A stretch of DNA of 11,363 bases from an uncultured Oscillospiraceae bacterium (GCA_934593275.1 CAKTQE010000064.1:1-11363); one strand, 5' to 3'; positions 1 through 6,488 are shown, counted from the stretch's first letter. Program-made: numbers and translations. Notes: generated from the letters alone by a model not told the origin.

Positions 1-15
1 TTCACCTTTGGGCAT
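1..15 (-). CDS. 5' end of a gene cut by the window edge (MPKGE...)
   Basis: Only five codons are visible, reading M-P-K-G-E on the minus strand. They are called as a gene start because an AGGAG ribosome site lies 9 bases upstream (25-29) and a TATAAT box with an extended TGG lies further upstream (59-67). The product cannot be recognised from five residues. It would be transcribed away from the rest of the window. Confidence 0.5.
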
Positions 16-58
16 CTCGTTTCTCTCCTTTTTGTCATTTGATGAGTTGTCCAAAATC

Positions 59-67
59 ATTATACCA
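59..67 (-). promoter_or_regulatory. Extended -10 promoter for the left-edge gene
   Basis: Read on the minus strand the sequence is TGGTATAAT, a consensus -10 box (59-64) with an extended TGn motif. No good -35 is present at 17 bases; the upstream position is occupied by the GTCATTCCGACCG repeat half-copy. An extended -10 can work without a -35. Confidence 0.55.
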
Positions 68-89
68 CATTCCTACGGTCGGAATGACA
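68..89 (-). repeat. Half-copy of the TGTCATTCCGACCG dispersed repeat
   Basis: On the minus strand, 76-89 reads TGTCATTCCGACCG, identical to the left end of the larger inverted-repeat element at 11017-11130. After it the copy reads TAGGAAT, where the other reads GAGTGGAGGAAT. It therefore looks like a shortened arm without the rest of the element. It lies directly upstream of an extended -10 promoter. Confidence 0.6.
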
Positions 90-128
90 GGCGTTTGTGG
101 CAATAATAAGCTGTGCGGGTGAATGGTT

Positions 129-300
129 TTTAGATGGGTTCGAGTCCTATGGGTGGTCTATTTGTAGGACGGACGATATAGGACTCGATGGCCGCTTTGC
201 CCTCTGGGCAAAGCGTATGGTTGCCACCAGTTTTTGAACTGGTGGCCGCAAGATGCCACTGGCATCTTGCATTTAGATGGGTTCGAGTCCTATATCGTCC
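129..300 (+). repeat. Structured element: three hairpins flanked by tRNA 3'-end fragments
   Basis: A 22-base direct repeat occurs at 129-150 and 272-293; it contains the T-arm motif GGTTCGAGTCC. The 18 bases at 171-188 are a perfect inverted copy of 283-300, and both match the T-arm and acceptor end of the complete tRNA-Val at 345-421. Between these arms lie three consecutive hairpins: 193-215 (10 bp, loop 3), 223-246 (10 bp, loop 4) and 248-270 (10 bp, loop 3). The strand at 171-300 can therefore fold into an 18-bp stem closing three equal arms, like an enlarged tRNA cloverleaf. No credible protein is encoded: frames through it would translate tRNA sequence. Whether it is a mobile repeat, a recombination scar or a transcribed RNA is not settled by the sequence. 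Confidence 0.75.
274..300 (+). pseudogene. tRNA 3'-end fragment (T-arm and acceptor strand)
   Basis: Positions 280-300 match the last 21 bases before the discriminator of the tRNA-Val at 345-421, in the opposite orientation. The T-stem has one change giving a G-U pair. There is no D-arm, anticodon arm or CCA, so it cannot be a functional tRNA. Shorter fragments of the same kind lie at 136-150 (plus) and 171-188 (minus). Confidence 0.7.
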
Positions 301-345
301 AAAACAAAAAAGCCACCATCTGAAAGATGGTGGCTTTTTTGTTTT
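301..345. terminator. Bidirectional intrinsic terminator after tRNA-Val
   Basis: Two perfectly complementary 20-base arms (301-320 and 326-345) enclose the loop TGAAA. The stem has a GCCACCATC core and outer A/T tracts, so either strand ends in a run of T. It starts at the last base of the tRNA CCA end and should stop tRNA transcription at once. It would also stop any plus-strand transcript from the structured element. Confidence 0.9.
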
Positions 346-421
346 GGTGGACGATATAGGACTCGAACCTATGACCTTCCGCACGTCAAGCGGATGCTCT
401 AGCCAGCTGAGCTAATCGTCC
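345..421 (-). tRNA. tRNA-Val (GAC anticodon)
   Basis: A full cloverleaf can be folded on the minus strand. It has acceptor GGACGAT/ATCGTCC, D-arm GCTC...GAGC, anticodon stem TCCGC/GCGGA with loop TTGACGT, variable loop AGGTC, T-arm ATAGG-TTCGAGT-CCTAT, discriminator A and an encoded CCA. The anticodon GAC reads GUC and GUU, giving valine. It is 77 bases long. The gene stands alone between its own consensus promoter and a strong terminator that begins at the CCA end. Partial copies of its 3' end lie just beyond the terminator. Confidence 0.93.
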
Positions 422-465
422 ATATTTTTGAGGGGTTCTGAGGTGTTGCGCTCGGAACAGTTAGG

Positions 466-494
466 ATTATATACCATGGGGGCGAAAATGTCAA
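466..494 (-). promoter_or_regulatory. Consensus promoter of tRNA-Val
   Basis: On the minus strand TTGACA (489-494), a 17-base spacer and TATAAT (466-471) match the sigma-A consensus perfectly. Upstream, 495-525 is A/T-rich and could act as an UP element. Transcription would start near 459, leaving a leader of roughly 38 bases. A strong constitutive promoter is expected for a stable RNA. Confidence 0.85.
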
Positions 495-532
495 GCATTA
501 TTTTTAGAATTTAGGAAATTTTTTCCGACCCC

Positions 533-1042
533 TTATTCCGCCCCCAGGGCGGAGAGGAGGGTGGTCATGATTGTGGCGCAGGAGTCGGGCCAGGGGTAGG
601 AGTCGGTTTCGTAACCGGCGGTATCCATCAGGCTCTCGGCATCCTTGCCCATGAGCAGCTGGTAGGTTTCCAGAATCAGGGAGAATTTGCGTGACAGCTC
701 CTCTTTGTCCTTGCCCCGCATCCAGCCGTTTTCCGCGGCGATCATTTCATTTTCGCTAAGGCCGGTGGATTTGCACCAGTCCAGGAGTTTTGCGGTATAG
801 GGTACGGCGGTAATAGTGCTTCCGGCGGTGCCGGGGAAGACGTTTTCCTCCACCTGGTCCAGAAGCTTGATCAAATCCTCTTTCCCCTGGGTCTGGACGG
901 CAGAGACCGTGGCCCGGGTCTGGGCCTCCGGCATGGTGGCGGCGGTGGTCACAGTGGGGCTTCCTACCGACTGGCAGGCACTCATATTCAAACACAGCAG
1001 GGTGGCCGCCAGGGCCGTACCCAGCTTTTTCAGATTCTTCAT
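533..1042 (-). CDS. Putative lipoprotein of unknown function
   Basis: A 169-residue protein that I do not recognise. It begins with a lipoprotein signal: basic MKNLKK, a hydrophobic stretch (9-20) and a lipobox ending MSAC with Cys23 as the lipidation site. A Thr/Ala-rich spacer (about 28-50) follows, then a largely helical, charged domain (about 55-169) with three further cysteines. The start at 1042 is chosen because GAGGGAA lies 6-7 bases upstream and translation then begins directly with the signal peptide; an upstream ATG at 1096 would put 18 unlikely residues before it. It is expected to sit on the outer face of the membrane. It has its own promoter (1113-1140), so it is probably not simply read through from the LysR gene upstream. 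Confidence 0.8.
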   Translation of the reverse strand: MKNLKKLGTALAATLLCLNMSACQSVGSPTVTTAATMPEAQTRATVSAVQTQGKEDLIKLLDQVEENVFPGTAGSTITAVPYTAKLLDWCKSTGLSENEMIAAENGWMRGKDKEELSRKFSLILETYQLLMGKDAESLMDTAGYETDSYPWPDSCATIMTTLLSALGAE

Positions 1043-1112
1043 TGCAGTTCCCTCATTTATCAGTGTCATTTCGGTTACATCATGGTTACATAACATTTTC
1101 GGAACAAGACGT

Positions 1113-1140
1113 ATTATACAGTTTTCTGACCAAAAATCAA
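1113..1140 (-). promoter_or_regulatory. Promoter of the lipoprotein gene
   Basis: On the minus strand TTGATT (1135-1140), a 16-base spacer and TATAAT (1113-1118) lie about 70 bases before the start codon. An ACAGTT...AACTGT inverted repeat (about 1119-1143) overlaps the -35 and could be a regulator site. The leader of about 65 bases shows no clear riboswitch. Confidence 0.6.
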
Positions 1141-1231
1141 CTGTCTTAAGGAAAGATTCACCATTTTTAGAAAATTTGACAAAATGCCCGGTGGTTGACC
1201 GTAATGATTCTGTTTATTTTTGTAACAATTG

Positions 1232-2131
1232 TTATTTTTCTGTTTCCAAGCTCTGCAAATACCGGCCCAGTGCCGGGTTGCGGTTGTCCCGCCGCCACAC
1301 CGCCACAATCTCTTCCACCTCTTCTTCCCCCTCCAAAGGGACAAAGCGGAGATTATAGGGGTGGTCTAATTTGGTGGTGCAGTATTCCGGGAGGATGGAA
1401 ATGCCCTCCTCAGAGGCCACCATCATTAAAATGCTTTCGGCATCGGAGGAGCGGAAGAGGATATTGGGCTTAAACCCGGCTTTCCGGTACAGCTCCATAT
1501 AAAAAGCATCGCCGTAGGACTCCACATCTGCCGAGGGGGACATATATAGAATATTCTCCCCCATAAGTTCCTGCCGCCGCAGACTCTGCCGCTGGACCAG
1601 AGGGTGCCGGTCATACAGGGCCACCACCAGCCGCACCCGCTCCACGGTCACATGGTCCACCTCCCCGTTTTGTTTCAGGTTGGTGGAGTCCCAGGTGAAA
1701 ATCAGGTCATAGGCCCCGCCCAGCACCCCGGAGGAGAGGACGTCCGCGGAACACCGGTAAAAGCTCACCAGGATATTGGGGTTGTCCCCATGAAAACGCT
1801 GCATCCACAAAGGCAGATCGCTATGCTCATAGCCGCAGACATAGCCGATTTGCAGCGTGCCGGACAGGCCCATGGCCGCGCCGTGGGTCAGCTCCACCGC
1901 CCGGTTCATTCGCTCTAAAATCTCCTTGGCCTCCCCCAGAAAGGTCTCCCCCGCCCCGGTAAGACTGACGGGCCGGGTGCTCCGGTCAAAAAGCGCACAG
2001 CCCAGGGTCTCCTCCAGAAGCCGGATCTGCTGAGTAATGGCGGTCTGGGAAATATAGAATTGCTCCGCCGCCTTGGTAAAGTTCCGGCTCTCCGCCGCGG
2101 CCACAAAGTATTTCAGCTGGTTTTGATTCAT
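1232..2131 (-). CDS. LysR-family transcriptional regulator
   Basis: A 299-residue protein of usual LysR length. The N-terminal winged helix-turn-helix (about 2-60) is clear: LKYFVAAAESRNFTKAAEQF followed by ISQTAITQQIRLLEETLG and LFDRSTRPVSLTGAG. A linker helix and the two-lobed effector-binding domain (about 88-295) follow. The start at 2131 is preceded by AGAGG 8 bases upstream and begins with the family-typical MNQNQLKYF; an in-frame ATG six codons earlier overlaps that ribosome site. It is divergent from the symporter gene at 2243, and the two promoters share a -35 site. That arrangement is typical of LysR regulators that control their neighbour. The effector is unknown and could be the amino acid that the transporter imports. 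Confidence 0.92.
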   Translation of the reverse strand: MNQNQLKYFVAAAESRNFTKAAEQFYISQTAITQQIRLLEETLGCALFDRSTRPVSLTGAGETFLGEAKEILERMNRAVELTHGAAMGLSGTLQIGYVCGYEHSDLPLWMQRFHGDNPNILVSFYRCSADVLSSGVLGGAYDLIFTWDSTNLKQNGEVDHVTVERVRLVVALYDRHPLVQRQSLRRQELMGENILYMSPSADVESYGDAFYMELYRKAGFKPNILFRSSDAESILMMVASEEGISILPEYCTTKLDHPYNLRFVPLEGEEEVEEIVAVWRRDNRNPALGRYLQSLETEK

Positions 2132-2160
2132 GCTATCGACCTCTAACATTAGTTTTTCTT

Positions 2161-2190
2161 ATTATAGTATGTAGTATCCGCCGTTGTCAA
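2161..2190 (-). promoter_or_regulatory. LysR gene promoter
   Basis: On the minus strand TTGACA (2185-2190), an 18-base spacer and TATAAT (2161-2166). Its -35 overlaps the -35 of the divergent symporter promoter. A direct repeat AGTAT-GT-AGTAT (2166-2177) lies in the spacer and is a possible part of a regulator site. Confidence 0.75.
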
Positions 2191-2212
2191 CCGGGTCTTT
2201 CCGAGATAGAAT
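2184..2212 (+). promoter_or_regulatory. Symporter gene promoter
   Basis: TTGTCA (2184-2189), a 17-base spacer and TAGAAT (2207-2212) on the plus strand. The hexamer TTGTCA overlaps by five bases the -35 of the LysR promoter on the other strand, so polymerase is unlikely to sit on both at once. Confidence 0.7.
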
Positions 2213-2242
2213 AGAATCACTTTGCAAAAGAGAGGAAAAATG

Positions 2243-3598
2243 ATGGAAAGAGAATCTTTTAAGTCCCGGCTGGGCTTTCTGCTGGTCAGTGCGGGCTGCG
2301 CCGTGGGCATCGGCAACGTCTGGAAATTCCCCTATGTGGTGGGCCAGAACGGCGGCGGCTGGTTTGTGCTGCTGTATCTGCTGTTTCTGGTGATCATGGG
2401 TCTGCCCGTATTGACCATGGAACTGGCCGTGGGCCGGGGCAGCCGCAAAAGTGCCGTCCAGGGCTACAAGGCCCTGGAAAAGGCGGGCAGCAAATGGCAC
2501 ATCCACGGCTGGTTTGCCATCGCTGGCTGTTACCTCCTGATGATGTACTACACCACCGTTTCCGGCTGGATGGTCAGCTACTTCTATAAATTCGCCACGG
2601 GCCGGTTTGTGGCCGGAATGGACACGGAGCAGTGCGGCGCGGTATTCGGCCAGATGCTGGCAAGCCCCTGGGAAATGGGCTTCTGGATGGTGCTGACGGT
2701 GCTGGCAGGCTTCCTGATTTGCAGCCGGGGTCTGCGGAACGGCCTGGAAAAAATCAGCAAATTCATGATGTCCGGGCTTTTGGTGCTGATCATCGTTCTG
2801 GCGGTACACAGCATGACCCTTTCCGGTGCCGAAGCAGGGCTGCGGTTCTATCTGGTACCCAACGCCCAGAACGTCCGGGCCGCAGGACTGGGGAACGTGA
2901 TCAGTGCCGCCATGAACCAGTCTTTCTTCACCCTGAGCCTGGGGGTGGCTGCCATGGAGATTTTCGGCAGCTACATGAGCAAGGACAACACCCTGCTCAG
3001 CGAGGGCGCGCGCATCTGCGGCCTGGATACCTTTGTGGCACTGATGGCGGGCCTGATCATCTTCCCCGCCTGTTTCAGCTACGGGGTGGAGGTAAACGCC
3101 GGTCCCAGTCTGATTTTCATCACCCTGCCCAATGTCTTTGTGAACATGGCCGGGGGCCGGGTCTGGGGGAGCCTGTTCTTCCTGTTTATGACCTTTGCCA
3201 GCTTCTCCACGGTGATCGCCGTGTTTGAAAACCTCATGTCCTTCTGCATGGACACCCTGGGGTGGAGCCGGAAGCAAGCCGCCCTTATCAACTGCGCTAT
3301 GGTACTGGTAGCCAGCCTGCCCTGCGTTCTGGGGTACAATGTGTGGCAGAATTTGCACATCATCGGAGCCAGAGACGTATTAGACAGCGAGGATTTCCTG
3401 GTCAGCAACCTCCTGCTGCCCCTGGGGTCTCTTGTATATCTGCTGTTCTGCGTGACCAAGTGGGGCTGGGGCTTTGAAAACTACCAGGCCGAGGCCAACA
3501 CCGGCAAGGGACTGAACGTAAAGGGCTGGATGAAGTATTATTTCCGCTTCGTTTTGCCCGTCCTGATTCTGGTGATTCTCATTGAGGGACTCATCTAA
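2243..3598 (+). CDS. Sodium-dependent transporter, neurotransmitter:sodium symporter (NSS) family
   Basis: A 451-residue membrane protein with the NSS signature. TM1 carries AGCAVGIGNVWKFP (17-30), in which A20, V21 and N25 correspond to LeuT sodium and substrate positions A22, V23 and N27. It is followed by QNGGG. The unwound TM6 region is NQSFFTLSLGVAAMEIFGS (from 225). The length matches bacterial NSS members with 11 predicted membrane segments (for example MhsT and Tyt1) rather than 12. Known members couple sodium entry to uptake of amino acids or related amines; the substrate cannot be read from sequence. The start at 2243 is favoured over the adjacent ATG at 2240 because the AGAGG at 2231-2235 is then 7 bases away. 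The divergent LysR gene probably regulates it. Confidence 0.93.
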   Translation: MERESFKSRLGFLLVSAGCAVGIGNVWKFPYVVGQNGGGWFVLLYLLFLVIMGLPVLTMELAVGRGSRKSAVQGYKALEKAGSKWHIHGWFAIAGCYLLMMYYTTVSGWMVSYFYKFATGRFVAGMDTEQCGAVFGQMLASPWEMGFWMVLTVLAGFLICSRGLRNGLEKISKFMMSGLLVLIIVLAVHSMTLSGAEAGLRFYLVPNAQNVRAAGLGNVISAAMNQSFFTLSLGVAAMEIFGSYMSKDNTLLSEGARICGLDTFVALMAGLIIFPACFSYGVEVNAGPSLIFITLPNVFVNMAGGRVWGSLFFLFMTFASFSTVIAVFENLMSFCMDTLGWSRKQAALINCAMVLVASLPCVLGYNVWQNLHIIGARDVLDSEDFLVSNLLLPLGSLVYLLFCVTKWGWGFENYQAEANTGKGLNVKGWMKYYFRFVLPVLILVILIEGLI

Positions 3599-3604
3599 AA
3601 AATT

Positions 3605-3645
3605 TTGGAGCAGACATGACGGTTCATGTCTGCTCCAATTCTTTA
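3605..3645. terminator. Bidirectional terminator between symporter and kinase
   Basis: Perfect 15-bp arms TTGGAGCAGACATGA (3605-3619) and its complement (3624-3638) around the loop CGGT. A T-rich tail follows on the plus strand, and AAAATTTTTT follows on the minus strand. It lies between two convergent stop codons (3598 and 3654) and serves both genes. Confidence 0.88.
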
Positions 3646-3653
3646 TACGGTGG

Positions 3654-4574
3654 TTAAAAAGTTTTATTGCTGCCCATGTTCATGGCCATGCGGATGCCGC
3701 CCATGGCGGGAGATACGGTGTTCACCACCACCGGGGCCAGCTTTTCCATGGCCTCCACCGCCTGGGCGCGGAAGCAGTCACTCTTGAAAAGGCCGCCGGA
3801 GAGGACGATTTTCAGGTTCTCCTCCCCCTGGGCTTTCAGATTTTCCAGCATCTTTCCGGCGTAAAGACTCAGGCTGTCCACCGCTCCCTGGCGGAGTTTT
3901 TTACACAGGGGAGACTCTGCTGTCTCCAATACGATGGAGGCATAGGTGGCGATCTCGTCCCCCTTGGTGAGGTTCGAAAGCCGATAGAGCATTTCCTCCC
4001 TGCCGCCGCCCTGGGGCAGCAGCTTTTGCTCCACTGCCCGGAACGTAAAGCAGTCCTCCCGGCAGCCATCCAGCCACAGGGTCATTTCCCGGAGCAGACG
4101 GCAAGCCATCCAGTAGCCGGAACCCAAGTCCGAGAACGAATAGTTCCAGCCGCCGATACGGCTGGTCTGGCCCTTGCTGTCCACCCCCACCACAATGGAG
4201 CCGGTACCGGCAATGACCACCACCCCAGGCACATCCGCCGCCGCCCAGAAGGGCAGAATGGCATCATTGACAACGCAGCTTCTTTCTGACGGGAAGCCCG
4301 CCTGCTGGATCATGGCCTCATAGACCAGCCGGTCCTCCGGAGTATCACAGCCGGACATGCCCCAGATGCTTCGGGTCACATGGCTGGCCCGAATGCCGAA
4401 ATTCTCCATGCGCCGCACCAGGTCCCGCATATTGGCAAAAGCGGCGGCATTGCCCACAGACTTAAAGCTGGTGGCCCCGCCGGAAAGAGTCAACAGAACC
4501 TTGCCCTCTCCGTCCGCCACACACAGCTCGGTTTTGGAACCGCCGCCGTCTACACCGAGATAAAGTTTGCTCAT
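3654..4574 (-). CDS. BadF/BadG-type ATPase, probable N-acetylglucosamine kinase
   Basis: A 306-residue sugar-kinase-like protein of the ASKHA fold. The phosphate-1 loop is GVDGGGSKTE (7-16), the phosphate-2 loop is VIAGTGSI (120-127), and VVNDA (101-105) holds the likely catalytic Asp103. GGWNYSFSDLGSGYWM (141-156) matches the conserved GGWG..LGDEGS-type segment, and a C-terminal LSGGLFKSD is the adenosine-site motif. The family phosphorylates N-acetylglucosamine or related amino sugars such as N-acetylmuramic acid at O6, feeding cell-wall sugar recovery. Benzoyl-CoA reductase ATPases and 2-hydroxyacyl-CoA dehydratase activators belong to the same superfamily but lack this context. The start is supported by AGGGGG about 9 bases upstream and by promoter 4631-4659. 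It stands alone, without a transporter or etherase nearby, so the exact sugar is uncertain. Confidence 0.85.
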   Translation of the reverse strand: MSKLYLGVDGGGSKTELCVADGEGKVLLTLSGGATSFKSVGNAAAFANMRDLVRRMENFGIRASHVTRSIWGMSGCDTPEDRLVYEAMIQQAGFPSERSCVVNDAILPFWAAADVPGVVVIAGTGSIVVGVDSKGQTSRIGGWNYSFSDLGSGYWMACRLLREMTLWLDGCREDCFTFRAVEQKLLPQGGGREEMLYRLSNLTKGDEIATYASIVLETAESPLCKKLRQGAVDSLSLYAGKMLENLKAQGEENLKIVLSGGLFKSDCFRAQAVEAMEKLAPVVVNTVSPAMGGIRMAMNMGSNKTF

Positions 4575-4630
4575 TTTTCATTTCCCCCTATAGCCTCGGA
4601 ATTCCAGGAATTTCGTTTGCTACTTTCTTT

Positions 4631-4659
4631 ATATTATTACAAGTTGCGGCAAATTGCAA
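4631..4659 (-). promoter_or_regulatory. Kinase gene promoter with possible operator
   Basis: On the minus strand TTGCAA (4654-4659), a 17-base spacer and TAATAT (4631-4636). The -35 lies inside an inverted repeat GTTGC (4643-4647)/GCAAC (4656-4660). It is also flanked by a direct repeat GCAAATTG (4649-4656 and 4663-4670), so a repressor site is possible. Confidence 0.6.
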
Positions 4660-4683
4660 CAGGCAAATTGCCCCTTTGTGACC

Positions 4684-4712
4684 TTTACAGCACCGAAATA
4701 CCGGAGTATAAT
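4684..4712 (+). promoter_or_regulatory. apbE promoter
   Basis: TTTACA (4684-4689), an exact 17-base spacer and TATAAT (4707-4712), giving a start near 4719 and a leader of about 30 bases before the apbE start codon. Confidence 0.8.
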
Positions 4713-4749
4713 AATGCTAAAGCTATATTGTGAATAAAAAAGGTGCCTT

Positions 4750-5760
4750 ATGAAACGAATTTTTGTAGTCTTTTTGTGTCTTTTTCTGCTTTCCGGCTGC
4801 GCAGCCGGTGGAAATGCCGGGGCTTCCTCCACCCGGTATCTCACCGCCATGGATACGGTCATGTCCCTTACCGCCTACGGAGAAAACCGGGATGGGGCTT
4901 TGGAGATGTCAGTGGCGGAAATCCAACGGCTGGATAACCTCCTCAGCATCGGTAACGAAAACAGCGATATCAGCCGTCTGAACCGGGAGAAAAATGCAGT
5001 GCTTTCCCCGGATACATGGTCTCTATTATCCCAGGCCCTGGATTTGGCCCAGGATACCCAGGGGGTATTTGACCCCACGGTGTACCCCTTGGTAAAGCTC
5101 TGGGGGTTTTATGACAAGGACTATCATGTACCCACCCGGCAGGAGCTTTCCGAAGCCCTGGCACTGGTTGACTACCGGGAAGTTTCCCTTTCCCAGGACA
5201 GCTATGGAGCAAGCCTTGGAAAGGGGCAGCAAATCGATTTGGGGGGCATTGGCAAAGGCTTTGCCTCCCAGCGTGTCACGGAGCTTTTGCGGGATGCGGG
5301 GGTGACTTCCGCCATGGTGAGTCTGGGGGGAAACATCCAGTGCCTGGGGGCCAAGCCCGACGGCAGCCCCTGGAACATCGGCATCCGTGACCCCTTTGGA
5401 GAGGAACTGTACGCCACCGTCCGGGTCACGGACAAGGCCGTGATCACCTCCGGCGGCTATGAGCGTTATTTTGAAGACCCGGAAACCCACAATATATACC
5501 GCCACATTTTAGACCCCCGGACCGGGTTTCCGGCGGAAAAGGGCCTCAGTTCCGTTTCCATCGTCACCTCCGACGGCACCCTGGGGGACGGTCTTTCCAC
5601 CGCCCTGTACATCATGGGCCTGGAAGATGCCACTGCCTACTGGCAGGCCCACCGGGAGGACTTTGAGGCGGTGTTCATCACCGATGACGGTAGCCTCTAC
5701 GCAACGGAAGGACTGCGGGGCAGCATGACCTCCCAGCATGAGATCCATTACCTCTCCTGA
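4750..5760 (+). CDS. apbE: FAD:protein FMN transferase (ApbE) lipoprotein
   Basis: A 336-residue ApbE-family enzyme of normal length. ApbE cleaves FAD and attaches FMN to a threonine or serine of target flavoproteins such as NqrC, RnfG and extracellular reductases. The signal peptide ends in lipobox LSGC with Cys17, so it is exported and membrane-anchored. Family motifs in order are FDPTVYPLVKLWGF (107-120), IDLGGIGKGFA (162-172), SLGGN (191-195), ITSGGYERYF (232-241), HILDPRTGFP (252-261) and GDGLSTALY (279-287). Asp280 and Thr284 in the last are the expected magnesium ligands, so the enzyme appears intact. AAGG lies about 6 bases before the ATG. No flavoprotein target is encoded in the window; the substrate must lie elsewhere in the genome. 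It is a single-gene unit with its own promoter. Confidence 0.95.
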   Translation: MKRIFVVFLCLFLLSGCAAGGNAGASSTRYLTAMDTVMSLTAYGENRDGALEMSVAEIQRLDNLLSIGNENSDISRLNREKNAVLSPDTWSLLSQALDLAQDTQGVFDPTVYPLVKLWGFYDKDYHVPTRQELSEALALVDYREVSLSQDSYGASLGKGQQIDLGGIGKGFASQRVTELLRDAGVTSAMVSLGGNIQCLGAKPDGSPWNIGIRDPFGEELYATVRVTDKAVITSGGYERYFEDPETHNIYRHILDPRTGFPAEKGLSSVSIVTSDGTLGDGLSTALYIMGLEDATAYWQAHREDFEAVFITDDGSLYATEGLRGSMTSQHEIHYLS

Positions 5761-5783
5761 CCAAGACGTTCACAATTTGTCTG

Positions 5784-5812
5784 TTGAAATCAAAAATAAA
5801 GTATGTTACTAT
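5784..5812 (+). promoter_or_regulatory. Promoter of the XRE-folate operon
   Basis: TTGAAA (5784-5789), a 17-base spacer and TACTAT (5807-5812), about 28 bases before the XRE start codon. It is separated from the apbE stop by only 23 bases; no terminator hairpin is seen between them, so some read-through from apbE is possible. Confidence 0.65.
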
Positions 5813-5840
5813 TACCCTAATAGGACTCAGGAGGAAGAAA

Positions 5841-6488
5841 ATGGACGACGAGAAGATCAAAGCCCAAATTGGCAGCAACATTGCCACCTGCCGAAAATCC
5901 GCCGGACTGACCCAGGCGGGGCTGGCGGAAAAGCTGAATTATTCCGATAAAGCCGTTTCCAAGTGGGAACGGGGGGAGTCGGTTCCCGATGTGCTGACGC
6001 TCATGCAGCTGAGCACCCTCTTTGGGGTCAGTCTGGACCGGCTGGTGCGTGACCCCTCTCTTTCTGACCCCCTGCTGCCGGAGCCGGAGGAATACGAACC
6101 CCAAAAGCGCACCCCCAGAAAAGGGATCATCCAGGCCCTTTCCAGCACCCTGGTTTGGTTTGTGGCTCTGTTTTTCTTTGTGGTGATCTCCTCCTTTGGC
6201 ATTCGGGGCAGCTGGATGGCCTTTATTTACGCCGTGCCTGTCAACGCCATTGTGCTGCTGAGTCTGCGCTCGGCCTGGGGGATGTTCAGCTGGAACAAGG
6301 GCCTGATTTCCGTCATCGTCTGGGGCTGCCTTGCCAGTATTTATGTATCCCTGAAAATGATTTTAAAGGTCTCCCTGTGGAAGCTGTTCCTGCTGGGTAT
6401 TCCCGGACAGGTAGCAATTTTCCTGTGGTTCCGGATGTTCCGGACACCGGAGACCCCTCAGGAGGAGGAACCGGCTGATGCTGAATAA
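5841..6488 (+). CDS. Membrane-anchored XRE-family regulator
   Basis: A 215-residue protein. Residues 7-69 form a Cro/CI-type helix-turn-helix: IGSNIATCRKSAGLTQAGLA then SDKAVSKWERGESVPD and LSTLFGVSLDRLV. A Pro/Glu-rich linker (72-94) follows, then four predicted membrane segments (about 99-121, 124-142, 154-171, 180-197) and an acidic tail. This layout is that of a one-component regulator tethered to the membrane, which may sense a membrane or extracellular signal. The start at 5841 has a perfect AGGAGG 6 bases upstream; a TTG 19 codons earlier lies inside the promoter and is rejected. It heads an operon and its end overlaps the next gene by 11 bases, so it may control its own transcription and folate salvage. 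The signal is unknown. Confidence 0.87.
   Translation: MDDEKIKAQIGSNIATCRKSAGLTQAGLAEKLNYSDKAVSKWERGESVPDVLTLMQLSTLFGVSLDRLVRDPSLSDPLLPEPEEYEPQKRTPRKGIIQALSSTLVWFVALFFFVVISSFGIRGSWMAFIYAVPVNAIVLLSLRSAWGMFSWNKGLISVIVWGCLASIYVSLKMILKVSLWKLFLLGIPGQVAIFLWFRMFRTPETPQEEEPADAE

Noticed and set aside
130..415. Open frames through the hairpin element and tRNA on both strands
   Set aside because: They translate tRNA sequence and palindromic repeats, lack ribosome sites and overlap a solid tRNA and terminator.
514..526. GGAAATTTTTTCC as terminator of the lipoprotein gene
   Set aside because: Five A/T-rich pairs with a 3-base loop are too weak; no convincing terminator is seen before the tRNA promoter.
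1223..1234. TAACAATTGTTA palindrome at the LysR stop codon
   Set aside because: Too short and AT-rich to be a terminator; likely chance.
2162..3358. 398-residue open frame opposite the symporter
   Set aside because: His/Gln/Pro-rich shadow of a GC-rich gene; the plus strand encodes clear NSS motifs, promoter and ribosome site.
3582..4289. 235-residue open frame opposite the sugar kinase
   Set aside because: It runs through the bidirectional terminator and the kinase motifs; no recognisable protein pattern.
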